Notes: a model not told the origin generated them from the sequence alone. A stretch of 64,000 nucleotides of DNA from Tetrahymena thermophila SB210 (GCF_000189635.1 NW_002476279.1:1-64000); one strand, 5' to 3'; shown: positions 49,201-62,054, counted from the stretch's first letter. Made by a program: numbers and translations.

Positions 49201-50924
49201 AAATCTATAAAGACTATAAAGATATAAATATATTGTATGAGATATAGTATCAAGAAAAAGATAGGGATTTTTTTAGAAGATGTCCTAAAATCAAATAAAA
49301 GAAGCTAAAATTTTTAAGAAAACAATCTTTCTATGATAAATAAGCAGTTCTTAGCTAGTAAAAATCACTTAATTAAGTTAATTTAGGTGAATAATCAGAG
49401 CATTATAATTTTGATACTTAAATAAATATTAATGATGAAGATGATGAATAATAGTAAGAAAATTCATCATCTTCTTTTGAATCTTCGTCATTATCTTCTT
49501 CATCTAGTTCTGAAGAATCCAAAATAGCAAGGCTGCTTAATGATGATTAGAAAGAAGTTAGTTAGTATCTTAGATAGTAGCAAAATCAGTCTCAAGACTT
49601 TGATAAATCGATTTATTCTGTAAGTATTAGCTCTTAAAAAAATATTTAATAGTAAAATGGTGATGTGTAATAACAATTTGAAACATTCGATGAAATCAAA
49701 GATTAGTAATTAACTTCTTAAAAAGTAAATAATGAAATTGAAGATGAGAAAAAATTGGATTTTTAAGATTAAAAGTATAATTAATAAGCTAAATTGAATA
49801 TACAATAACCACAATAGTAATAGAATTCAGAATAAAGTAATATATAAAGCGATTTAATAATATAATATTAAGGGCAATTTCTGTAAGATTTTAATTCTTA
49901 ATCTGGAACAAAGCCTTAGTTGGTAAGGAATCTTTCAATTAACAGCTAAAGCAGCAAAAATAAGTCTTAAAATTTAGTTTTTTAAAACAGAATGTAAAGT
50001 AACAGTCTTGCAAGTAACAATAACTCAAGCAATTAAACTGAAAAGAGGCATTAAAGTGTAAATTTAAATCTAACTGATGAGGAATAATCTTAAGCTAAAA
50101 CATCTAAACTTGGAGTATCAGATATTTAACAGAATTCTAATCCTAGTAAGAAAACAGAAAAGAATAATGAAAAGCAATCAATAATATCTTTTATTGAATA
50201 AAATTAAAAAAGAAATAAAAAAGTAGTATAATAAGCACAACAAATTTAAATACTTCAATAGTAATAAGAGTAACAAACATTCACAGTTTTAATTGAAAAT
50301 TTATTTGAATAATTTAAAAAATCAATAGCTCCAAATAAATTATAAAATAATACTTTTTAATATCTATCTCCAAATATAAATTTGTAGCAGCAATAATAAA
50401 ATTAAAGGTCTTAAACATAAATTAAGAGATCGAACAAAGATCTTTTATATAGTAATTCGATAAGCAGTAAAGAAGAATCAGGGATGATATAATAATAATA
50501 AAATGATACTAATACAATAACAATAGGATCTGAAAATAAAATAAAAATAGAAAACATAGCAGTCCCCTAAAATACTTAGTCTATTTAAAATACTATGACA
50601 AACAATAACTACAAAGCTGATCAAAACCATATTTTTGGCAAATTACAATTTAAATTTGACAAGCCAAAAGAATTTCAAATATATTATCCTCAATTTAATT
50701 TGCAAAGTATAATAAAAAGCTATAAAAAAATGAAATACTAATTAAACTAAAGAATAAAACCTAAAAAATTAAAATTTTTTACTGGAACACAATAACAAAT
50801 AAGTCAATCTCCAACTATGTTCAAAAAGCAATAAAGGCCATTTTAATCATCAGTATTTAAGATTAATGATTTGAAAGGATAGTTAACTCACTAAGATGTT
50901 GATATGACATTTAGTTATTAGTGA
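46247..50924 (+). CDS. Potassium channel with CNB-like domain, CCHC zinc knuckle and Q/N-rich tail (paralogue 1)
   Basis: About 1,400 residues, about seven exons. N-terminus: GATNRRQLF motif. Channel core: six hydrophobic segments, including ESILLVIIIIQLVLIPI (S1), LKLWIDIFCTLILIANLGLN (S3), an S4 without a regular Arg ladder, VSLIVLVLFVAHINCCGFYL (S5), the pore SIITMITIGYGDVYPINVYE with the TIGYGD potassium filter, and YVIVMAIFSCGVFGYCVNTI (S6). Next come a C-linker and a cyclic-nucleotide-binding-type fold (LSPGELFIIQGQTVDNLCII). Its phosphate cassette (VSIQAKTATTLAFIS) lacks the Arg used to hold cNMP, so ligand binding is doubtful. A CCHC zinc knuckle, CCSCGQYGHDLNLC (C-x2-C-x4-H-x4-C), follows. 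The long tail is acidic then Gln/Asn/Ser-rich and ends with the family motif FGKLQFKFDKPKEFQIYYPQ. Probably a non-classical K+ channel of the ciliate membrane. Confidence 0.85.
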
Positions 50925-51411
50925 AAGATTATGAATTAATTGTAATGGTTTTTATTAAAGTCAAAACCATGAATATTTGGCATAATTTTTTTGGAATTTT
51001 AAGAAATTGATAATAAAAAATTGTCAAAAATAATTCTCTATTATTTTTCTATTTTAACAAAAGTCTATCTTCAATATTAAAAAAAATTAAAATTAATTAT
51101 CCATGTTTATATATTTGTTAATATTTTATTTATTTTATTAATTCTATTTCAATTTGAGACCAGTTAGTTATTTATATATATATTTATATAAATATGTATA
51201 TTTGTTCCTATATTTTAAGTTTTTTTTTAAAAAAAAATTGATAGCTTTCATTTTACTTTGCAAAATATAAACTACAATATTTGATTAATTTAAACATAAA
51301 AGCTATTATTCTATTAATTAATTTATTTATCATTTCTATTTGTAATTACGAAGGGAAAAAGTAGTTAAAAACTAAGACTTTAGTAGAAATAAATCTCTAA
51401 GAATTTTGAAA
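50925..51411. other. Intergenic spacer between channel paralogues 1 and 2
   Basis: About 490 bp of AT-rich DNA with a TATATATATATTTATATAAA stretch near 51173-51195. No gene seen. Confidence 0.5.
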
Positions 51412-54400
51412 ATGAATAAATAGATAAAATAAAATGAAATTTTTATCAAAATTAATGAAGACAGCAAAATGGAATAGAACTTATTAAAAGACATGACTAT
51501 AGAGCAAATGATTTAGTAAATAATTAATATCTTTATAATCTATAAAATCATACATTTTCTAGCCATCCAAATTAGGAAAAAGAAGAGGACCCTAGCTATT
51601 ACATTAATAACGAAGGCGCTGATAATAGAAGAAGACTTTTTAACTCCTAATAAGAGAGTAACTTTTTTTCTAGGGCGAAATCCACAAGTTAAGATATTCT
51701 GTATTCTGAATATCCTGATAAAGTATCAATATTTTGTTTGTTTAAAATTTATATCAAGCCTACTTTGCATCTAATAATTCTACTTACTTAGTCACAATGA
51801 GTTAATAAAATTTACAAAAATATTTAGTAAAGTACTCATGGATAACGGAAGTCAAGATTTTTCTTAAATGATGGTATTATTTTAATTATTTATTTAATTA
51901 ATTTAATTGGGCTCATCTAACTAAATATTAAACCAAAGATTAAAGCAATTACCAGCTACAGCAAGATAAGGAATACGATAATATTGCAAATAAATCTTAA
52001 GAAGATTAAAAAACAAACACTTTTAGAGATTCTCAAAATACAGATTCAGTGTCTAGCATATTTTAAAAAGAAAGGAAAAGAAACGACGTTAATTTATTAG
52101 ATAACAGTATAGGATCATAAAAAAGCATGTTTCGAAATAGAAAGCCTTTTAGATATAACACTTTTATGTAAACAGAATAAGAAGAACTATAGACAAAAGT
52201 TAACTAAGCCTCTAAATTTAAATAAAATAATTAATCTTTCCACAAAAGTACTGCAGTAATAGTAGAATAACAAATCGTTGGTCATACTCATAAAAATCAC
52301 TTGATTTCTCTTACATACTTAATTAAATTCGTGAAGTAATTATTACTACGAGTAGCATATTAAGACTACAGAATACTTCAAAAAAAATAACTACAAATTA
52401 TATCTGATAAATCAATAATAGATTTAAACTATATAAATAAAATGTATGAATTTAATAATGAAGAAAATATTATCAAACGTAGAAATAATGTTCTGATGCT
52501 ACAAAAAGGAATTTAGCAACAAAAAGTTGCATCATTGAAAGTTAGAATCTTTAATTGTTTTCATAATTACGTATACCTCTAATGGCAAAGATCAAAAGCT
52601 TTAAACCCATCAACTTTAATTATAATTTTTTGGGAAATATTTTTTTTATCCTTACTCATATTTTAGCTCATGATCCTACCAATAAAAGGGTGCTTTTCAT
52701 AAGTTGATTTAAGTTCTTAATATTATTCGATTATACTTTATCAGATACCCATTCTTTGCTTTTGTATTGACATTATTTTTGGATTTCACACAGGATACTA
52801 CGAATTAGGAAAACCAATTATGAATAAATATAAGATTGCTGTCAATTATTTTCGCCATAAATTTTGGATTGATTTCAGTTGTACACTTTTGCTCTCCTTT
52901 AATTTATACTTTGGTTCAAATATGATTGATTTCCTTGCTATGTTTCTAAGAATTAATTAAGTAAATATTTATCATAAAAATATTTTTTGCTTTTATAAAA
53001 TTTTTTAAAAATAGATGAAAATTAAGATTAAAAAAATAGATTAGCATTTTCGTCTCTCATACAGATATGCATTTATAACATCAATTTTAAAGCTTATATT
53101 ATTAATTGTGATTTTAGCTCACTTAACAGGATGTGGGTTCCATTTGGTGGGAGACTATACTAACTAATTATAAAGCCGTTCAAAATATGGAAATGAATAT
53201 TATAATTCTTGGATTGACTATTCAGGTCTATCAAATTAAGACTGGTTTACTCGTTATGTGTGGTCAATTTATTTCTCTATCATTACTATGATAACAATAG
53301 GGTACGGTGATGTTGTTCCTATAAATATTTATGAAAAAATATATGTGATAGGAATGACTTTTGTATCTTGTGCTACTTTTGCATATTGTATTAATACAAT
53401 AGGGAATATTTTTGCATAAAGACATAAAAAATAGAAAGATTTTGAATCTAATTAATATTAGTTGCAATCCTATCTAGACTATATGGAGTGCTCTTAAGAA
53501 ACTTAATTAAGAGTCTTAAAATATTTTGAATATTTGAATGAACAATAAGAGGAAGTTGTGTAAAATGGTAATTTTACAATTTTATATTTTATTTTTGTAT
53601 TTGTTTTATAGCATTTACAATATAATTAATCAAAAAGGTTAACAAATCTTCACAAAGTGTCCACCAGATTTATAAGAAGAGATTATACAAGAGAGAAATT
53701 ATAAAATTCTTAAATAGATAGCTTTGTTTAGTAAAAATTTTAGCAATGAGTTTATAAATATATGTGCTAAGTTCATGGAGGAAAAAAGATTAGGACCAGG
53801 AGAAAAAATCATGATAGAAAACTAAATACCTTCATTTTTAGTTATCATAATCAAAGGAGAGGCAGAATACTTTTTTCAAAATATGCAGAATAAAAGATCA
53901 CTCTAGTTAATTTAAGTAAGTAAATTAACTCTTTAAATTTAATTTGTTTTATTAAGAGAAATTAAATTTTTAACTAAAAATTAATCTCAAATATTTTTCG
54001 GATAGAATAATTTTATTTAAAAATAGATTTATTTTATTTCTAGATTTTAGCTTAATTTTTTAGTTTTTTAAGAATAATTTTATTTAATAGTCAAATAAAT
54101 TTATTTTATTTCTAGATTTTAGCTTAATTTTTTAACTTGGAATTGATAAAATGACTATTATTTATTTATAAACTTATATAAAAACATAATTTATTTTTAA
54201 TAGAAATAAATACTTATTTCATTTTAAAGATTATTTTTTATTAAATAATTAATTCAAATATTTATTAATTTTATAGTAAAAATATTTGTTTAAATAAATC
54301 TATTTTAATCAAGATAAAAGCTTAAAAAATTATTATTCATACATAAGACATTTTTTATTTTAACAACTAAAAAAATAATTTTAAATGATTTATTTATTAA

Positions 54401-56309
54401 ATATTAAAAATAGGGAAAAGCTTTAGGGTTAAAATAATTTTTGACTGAAACCCCACTTCCTTTAGCTATTAGAGCTAAAACAGTCTCTACAGTAATTTAA
54501 ATGCCATACTCATAATTCATAAATTTAATCAAGAATTTTTAAAATGACTTTGTAAACAAACATATCAACTCATAAGCATAATTGTAATTACTTTTGATTT
54601 TTAAAATATAGGAGTTGTTTTGCTAGATAAGAGATTAAATGATATTTGAAAATCGGTTTATTGATTAGTGCTACTCTTGCTTATAATATGGTCATGATAT
54701 TTCAGGATGTCCTTAAATTCATTACAAAGCATAAAATTTTTTGTTTGCTAAAAAAGTTTTTCACTCTTCAATTTAGTAGAGAGATTCATCTTTTATGAGA
54801 CAAAAAGGTAAGGAGAGAAACTCTTTAGCCGAAAGAGTCCACATTGCCATGAGCCTTAAAATGAAAAGGTTAGAGCTGATTCAATAAATTTATCCAGATT
54901 ACAATGATATCTGCATATCTGACCTTCTGCAAATCTAAGAATTAGATAAGTTTTTTTTTAAGAGGTTTCCTAAAATTAAAGATGAATAAATAAAAAAACA
55001 TATTTTTGTGGATGAAAAAAGTCAAAGCTATTTTAATAAAGATAAAAATGATCTATTTGATGAAAATTTTTCATTATAAAAATCAAATAATTCTTATGAT
55101 TCTGATTTGAGTTAAGATATAACATCAAGTTCAGAATCATCTTAAAGCTCGAAATCTATTGAAATTTCTGAAACTGATTAAAAAAATGTTTAAAGAAAAC
55201 CCTCATCGGCAATACTTAGTGATTAAAAAAAAAGAAAAACGTCAGATATGAAAAATATTTCTGAAAATCAATTAGAAAATATATTAAATTAAATAAATGA
55301 AGAAGATAAATTAAGTAAATACAATAATTCGGGAGGAAAAAGACTGTCTGACCTAAAAAATAAAAAATTAAGTCATTAATTAATAGATTTTGTGTTAGAA
55401 TACATGAAATAATCAAAAATAGCATAAGATGTATCCAAAAATGAAATGACTTAATCAGATGAATTAGAAAAATATAATGAATAAAAACAAAATATTCCAG
55501 CTTTAAATAATAACGAAAACAGTTCTCACTTAGAGCTTTTGAGATTAAATTATTCAAAAGAAAATGCTATTGATGAAAGAACTAGCACTTATAATAATAC
55601 AAATCTTGACAGCTCTCCTTCTTCTTATAAGCATAAATAAGTTTTAAATATCCAACAAAATCAAGAAAAATTTTTTAATCAAAAATCAATAGACAGAAAA
55701 TTTTTACAAATACTGCAAAAGCAAAGCAATTAAATAAATTAACTAAAAAACAGTCTTAAAAATTTTAAAAATCAAGAAAATGGATAACCTAATTAATAAA
55801 GTATCACAGACCCAAATACATAAGAAAAAATGCTATTTAACAATTATTTACAGATTTCATAAATACTGTAATCTTGGAAGGTTCAAATCACTAAATAATT
55901 GAATAATTAGTAGCTTAAACCAAACTTAAAAAGCTTAACAAGTATAAAAGATAATAAGTCATCATTTTAAAAATAAAAATCAAGAAGCAATAAATAATAA
56001 GACACAGAAACTCCTAAGTAAAAAGAGTTTTTAATTTCTGAGAGCAATGAATTATTAGGATTTACCAATAATAATTTATTTGGTAAATTAGACATAGGTT
56101 TTGAAAGTGTTAAAGACTACCAACGTTACTTCCCAAAATTTAATATGGCTAATATCATAAAAGGATACAAAAAGATTTTATAAAGATAGTAATAAAAGGT
56201 ATTAAAATAATATGGCACAGAAAAAAAAGTTAATAATCATAAACATTAAAAATCATTTTTTCCTAGAAATTCTATTAGATTTCCTTAAAATAATTAAGAA
56301 TTAATTTGA
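51412..56309 (+). CDS. Potassium channel with CNB-like domain, CCHC zinc knuckle and Q/N-rich tail (paralogue 2)
   Basis: Roughly 1,200-1,300 residues. N-terminal motif GADNRRRLF. Core segments mirror paralogue 1: FHTGYYELGKPIMNKY after S2, FWIDFSCTLLLSFNLYFGSN (S3), LILLIVILAHLTGCGFHLVG (S5), pore SIITMITIGYGDVVPINIYE with an intact TIGYGD filter, and YVIGMTFVSCATFAYCINTI (S6). The CNB-like domain (LGPGEKIMIENQIPSFLVII, then KQFLTETPLPLAIRAKTVS) also lacks the canonical Arg of the phosphate cassette. CCHC knuckle CYSCLQYGHDISGC. The tail is Ser/Asn/Gln-rich, followed by the terminal motif FGKLDIGFESVKDYQRYFPK. One intron of about 490 nt (near 53920-54415) is unusually long and contains a direct repeat. 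Confidence 0.84.
54016..54138. repeat. Direct repeat in an intron of channel paralogue 2
   Basis: The phrase TTTATTTTATTTCTAGATTT followed by TAGCTTAATTTTTTA occurs twice, at about 54028-54062 and 54104-54138, each preceded by an AGAATAATTTTATTTAA block. This suggests a tandem duplication of about 75 bp. Confidence 0.7.
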
Positions 56310-57515
56310 AAAGCTTAAAAAAACTAATTTTTATTAATTAATTTGTTTATACTATAAAGCAAATGCTTAATATCAAAAATTTTGAAAAAAAAAGATTACT
56401 TATTAATTTTAATTTTAAAACCATTAATTATTTACTTTTATTTTTAGTGTATTCCATCACTATTTTATATAAAAAAAGTAAAGCTAAATATTCAGTTAGC
56501 AGAAATTAAGTCTGTTTTAAAGTTTGATAATTGAAAATTAAATATTTTTTCAAAAATTGTTTGCATAAAATTAATTAATTTTATGTCTTTAGTGTTTGTG
56601 TATTCTTAATTTATTATTTTTTTTAAAAAAAAGACTATTATTCTAATTAAATATTTTTCCATTACAGAGAGAATAATGTCTGCTTTAAAGTTTGATAATT
56701 GAAAATTAAATATTTTTCAAAAATTGTTTGCATAAAATTAATTAATTTTATGTTTTTAGTGTTTGTGTATTCTTAATTTAATATTTTTTTTTAAAGAAAG
56801 ACTATTATTCTAATTAAATATTTTTCCATTACAGAGAGAATAATCATTGGATTCATTATTTTGTTTACTTATTTTTCTTAATTCTAACTGTTTTAATTCT
56901 TCATAATTTTAATAGAAAAAAAATGAAATTATTTTTATATTTGCTTTTATTAATTATTTTTATTAAAAACATAAATAATAATTTCTACTTATAAAACTCA
57001 AAATATTTTAAAAAAAAAGCTTATTAAAATATAATACAAATCAATTAAAATAGATTAGTTTTATTATTAGCAATTTTTAATTAAACCAAATTATTCAATA
57101 AATAATCATTTCAGTAAAATGTTTATTTTATAAAATTTTAAATTCAAATTTTTTAATGAATTATTTTATTTTTAATGAAAAGACTATCTATAATTAATTA
57201 GTTTTAAGTAAGCGTCAGAGCATTAAGCTAGAATATTTTTTATAATGATCTCATTAGTTAATTTTCTATTTAATAAACCTATTAGTTTATAAAAATTTTT
57301 TGTTTGGGATGTATTTATAATGCATTTTATAATCTTTATGTTTATGTGATAATTTTGCTAGTTTTGTGGATAATAAATAAATCATCATCAATTTTAATTT
57401 GTTTATAATTAAGGTTTATACATATATAAGTAGAACAACAAAATCACAGCAAATATATTAAGCAATTTAAGTTAAAAAGTGATAGGGATTTTTATTTCTA
57501 TTAAGAATTAATATT
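56310..57515. other. Intergenic region between channel paralogues 2 and 3
   Basis: About 1.2 kb of AT-rich DNA whose centre is a perfect-looking tandem duplication (separate entry). No gene seen. Confidence 0.55.
56510..56844. repeat. Tandem duplication, about 167-168 bp x 2
   Basis: Copy 1 (56510-56677) and copy 2 (56678-56844) are head-to-tail and nearly identical, both starting GTCTG then TTTAAAGTTTGATAATTGAA (second base of the tract differs) and ending TTCCATTACAGAGAGAATAA. Only a few substitutions and T-tract length changes separate them, so the event is recent. Confidence 0.92.
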
Positions 57516-60500
57516 ATGATTCAAAAAGATTAATCTATGATACCCATCAGCTTGGGTTAAAATATGAGCTTCATGCATAATAATAGCTCTAGCAATGTTT
57601 CAAATTAACAAATTGAGAATGAAAACTTTAAGTAATTTATTCAATTATTTATTTAAATAGTTGCATCTTATTAATATTTTTATATAAAAAACTAAAGTCC
57701 ATTAGAGTTTTATTCTATAAACAAAGAAGGAGCTGTAAACAGAAGGAAGCTATTTTCCTTTTAAAATAAAAGGGATAACGATGATTTTTAGGATGATGCA
57801 TTATTTAGTTCTAATGTCCAATAAAGCTCTGTTTTTTGTGATAAAATGTAATTTTTGAATAAAGATGATCAATAATAACAAAGTAGATCGCATAAAAAAT
57901 CTCATAAAAGCTCTAGATCTTCTACTATTGTTTAGACATCAATTCAAACAGATTTGGATAAAATGAGAAAAGAATAGTGTATTTAAAATTTGAACGCATC
58001 TTATAATGTAGATGAAGTATAAGAAAATGAACATTTATAGAAAATTAAATAAGAAGATTTATCAAATTAAAAGCCATTTTGCTAAAACATATAAATAGAG
58101 AACTAGTAAACAAAATCTTATTCAAATGAATAATATGACCTGCTATATGCTCCAAAATAATAAGATCTAAGTTAATGTTAAAACCAATTAAGCATTTAAG
58201 AGAGTAATTAATTTAATTTACTAATATTTTTATGATAAAAAATATAGATTATAAACTAACATTTTACTTTTAATTAATTAATTATTTATTTATAACCTCT
58301 TAAATGTTTATTTAATTAAAAAAGAATTAAATGTTGCTATGAAATTCGTTAAATAAGTGTGGCATAGAATTTTAAGTCGTGATTTTAAAATGACTAAAAA
58401 ATTTCACTACAAAGCTATCTCTGATAAGTCTTCTTTTTATGATAAACATTAAGAAACAAAATTCCTTTCAAATAATACGATTAGTAGTAAATTTATTAAA
58501 GAGAAAGAAAAACTTTACTAAAGTATGTTCCCAAAAAGTTAAATAACTTGCATATAAAAGACCCAGTAGTTTATTTTTTCATGCTTAATCAAGCTTAATA
58601 TAGTTATCATCAATCCACACTTTTGTTTATCCTTGTATGATCCACTAAATATCTTAAAAGACATTTTTTTGGCTATATTTTATATTGTCCTAATTGCTTA
58701 TTTAATATTTTACATCTCGATTTAATATGTAATAGACTAAAAAAATACCCAATTAATATTATATTTAGCTATGTTATCGCTTCTTACAATAATAGTAGAT
58801 TTTTTCATAAAAATGAAAACTTCAGTTATATCTTAATCAGAAATTAGTTGCATTCCAAGAGACATTTGCTCTGAATATATGTCTAAAGAGCTAATATAAG
58901 ATACTATATGTATTATTATAATAATACTGTCATTTATAAATGAAATAATTTAGCCAATATTCTTACTCATAAGCTATCTAGTTATATTTATAAAGGTAAA
59001 CAAATACTTTGAATTATATTTAAAATTCAATTTTTTTTTTAATTCAATTTTTAAATTTTTAGATTTAACTAATAAAATTTTTTTTTAACTTTAAATAAAT
59101 AGATTTATAACAGATTAAACAATAATGGTTTATTTATAAAATTTCAAATACAAAATAAAATGATTAACTAGTATGTAAGTTTATTCATCACCATAGCATT
59201 TGTTGTACACTGTAGTATAAGTGGTTTAAATATTATATCAAGTATTTCTAAGAATTGCAAATTCTATAGTACATATCTGATCGAATAATACTAAAACAAT
59301 TAAAATTGCTACTTGTAAATTTACCAATAAAATTTTAGAATCATATTTTCTAGATTCCTAAGCTAATCCTAAAGATACAGCGACTTAACTAATAATTTGA
59401 ATGACATGGAAGCTATTTACTTAGATATTATCAATATTTTTGATATAATCATTTTGTTATATTTTTTTATTATCTTCTTTAACACAGTTATAAAGGAACT
59501 AAATTTTAAAAATGTGAATTAAGAACAGATTTCAGATGCTATTTCTTTCTTGAATAACAGAAAAGTTTCCAATTAAACAAATGCTATTTGCATATAATAT
59601 CTAGAGAACATGAATAAATGCTTATTTTAGTAAAATCTAAAAGGTAAAAACATTTTTTTTGATTTTAAATTTAATTATAAATTAATGCATATCTCTATTA
59701 AATTTAATTTGAACTAATTTAAGTATATCTTTTTTAACTTTAATCTAATAACTAATTTGTTTTGTTTTTATCTATTTAATTGAATTTTTTTTGAATTAAA
59801 AATAATTTTAAAACAAAATAGGATTAAGTGTTCTAGAAAAATTTCCATAATAACTTAAGCAAAAAATAAAAATTGAGAGTTATTATGCGTTGCTGAATTC
59901 TGTAGAATAATTCAAAAATAACTTTAGCAAATCATTTTTAAAGTAATTGGCATATTTTGTGAAAGAAAGAGTCATTTAAAATGATGAAATCATTTAAAAG
60001 AAAAATGTTGTTCTCGACAAATTATATCTTTTTGGGAATTAAAATTTATTAAACTATTTGATAGAATATGGTGATGTTTAGAAAAATATTACTGAGCTTT
60101 ACGTAAAAATAAATAAACATTTTTTTTACATTTTTACATTTTTTTAAATTATTAAAGTAAAGAGAAAGAAATTTAATTTATCCAGACCTTAAATACTTCT
60201 TATCAGGAATTTTATGTCCATACAGCATTTAAAGTAAGAGTAACAATATCGTTCCTTTTATTTCAATAGAAGATTTTCAAACTGTGATTAAAAACTTTGA
60301 ACCAGATTACGTAAAAAAAAAGAATCAATTCTATTTGTATTTAATTTCTTCAAAAAAAAATATAAATTTAGGAAAAATATTGCATGATAAAAGATAAGAT
60401 TTAATTTGAGCTCATTTCATTTAACCGTTGCAACAGCTGTTTGCAATATAATCATGATATATTGAAGTGCTAGATGTTACACTTTTACCCTGATAAAGGA

Positions 60501-62054
60501 ATATTTTATAAGCTATCAGATTTTTAATAGAGACAGTTTAAAAATAGATACAAGTATGAAAAGTAAAATTCATTAAAGATCAGAGAAAGTATCAGATACG
60601 ATTTGATGCTGATTAGATTGCGCTAGGTTACAAAACAAAATAATCTTAATAATACAAGATACCTATTCAACCAAATTTTGACCTTATAAGATTCTCACTT
60701 TTATAAAATATTACCTAAAGTTAAGCTTTTTAAAAGAACCTAAAAAGAAAAATACCTTAAATAACTTATGCTGAAATCGAATTTAGAAAATGTTTTTGCT
60801 CCTATTGAAGAACATTCTCCTTAAATAGAATAAAGATAACAAGCCCCACGTAGCACATTTGTTAACGTAGCACCTAGTTCACTTGTACATTAGCAATTAT
60901 ATGAAAAAGTACGTATTTCAGAAGAATAAAATTAATTAACTCCATCTATAGAAGGTGGAAGCTAAAACAGTAATAATATTATTAGAAAATCTCTTAAAAA
61001 AGAAAGCTAAAAGCCCATTTAACGAAATTCTCTGTCGGGACAAACAGTTGTTGGAAGTGCATCGCAGTTTAGGTCATCACAAGTCATTTCTTAATAAAAT
61101 GTTTAAAATCTTTTTACATAAAATTATCATGGGATTTATTCAAATTTATCAGATAACTTTAATAGCTAAATGAAAAACGAGATTAGTTCTCCTACGAGTA
61201 ATATAATGATAAACCATGCTGAAGATGGTAGCTAAAATGTTAGCTAAGTGTTTGAAATGTATGATGATGAAGAAGGCAATAAAAATAAATTCATCAATAA
61301 CAACAATATTTATAATCAAAATGGTAATACTGATTAATAATAATAAATCATTTCAGAATCTCCTAGTTATCTTACAGCTGTAAACGGATAAAAAGATAAT
61401 CAGTCTGTTTTTTCAAGCATTGATATATCTGAGATGATGGCATAAAAGTCTTCATAATTTGATAATGGTTTAAATGATAAAAAGCAAAATCTTCAAAGAT
61501 TAAATAGCAAGAAAAAAACATATCAGCTCTCTGTTTTATATCCAATGATACAATAATCTTCATAATAGTCATTCTCAGTATTAGAAAATTAAAAATAAAT
61601 ACCAAAAAAGTCTATAAGAAGCTCTGCCATGTTCCTCGATGAAGAAAACTATGAAAACTACGAAATTTTAAAAGCTTTTTTCAGTGTGTTAAATAAAAAA
61701 AAAAGAAGGCCAAGTGCTAAAGCATCGTCTTCTGCATACTAGAAAGATGGCAATTTGCTTAATTTAGAATCTGAAAATGAATCTATGAAAGAAATAAAAT
61801 TATTAATATAGTAAATAAACAGAGGCAATAACTATTCTGATCACTTATTTGGTCCTTTGGAGTTTTAATTTGATAAAATGCAGTAATTTAAAATTTATTA
61901 TCCCTCATATAACTGTGACAAAGTCATTTCAAAGTTAAACAAAAAAATTATCAAAAACCAAAACTTTTAAAGAAAAAAAACTCTCATGTCTCAAAGATAG
62001 AAAACCCAAGTCTCTTAAAAGTAAAAAAAGAATAAATTAGATTAAATTTAGTGA
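57516..62054 (+). CDS. Channel-like paralogue 3 without a potassium filter, with degenerate CNB region and CCHC knuckle
   Basis: About 1,300 residues. N-terminal motif GAVNRRKLF. Six hydrophobic segments are still visible, for example DIFLAIFYIVLIAYLIFYIS (S1), LAMLSLLTIIVDFFIKMKTS (S2), VSLFITIAFVVHCSISGLNI (S5) and FDIIILLYFFIIFFNTVIKE (S6). Between S5 and S6 no GYGD or related filter occurs; instead there is a polar Cys/Tyr/Asn stretch (STYLIEQYQNNQNCYLQIYQ). The CNB-like part is eroded (no PGE motif). The CCHC knuckle is intact: CNSCLQYNHDILKC. The tail is Ser/Asn/Gln-rich and ends in FGPLEFQFDKMQQFKIYYPS. It keeps the family layout but should not be a selective K+ channel; a regulatory or scaffold subunit is an inference. 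Confidence 0.78.

Noticed and set aside
53264-53467. Minus-strand 67-residue ORF with several Cys/Tyr
   Set aside because: Directly antisense to the pore and S6 of channel paralogue 2.
55216-55557. Minus-strand 113-residue hydrophobic ORF
   Set aside because: Antisense to the Q/N/S-rich tail of channel paralogue 2; Phe/Tyr/Leu richness simply reflects the complement of A-rich coding sequence.
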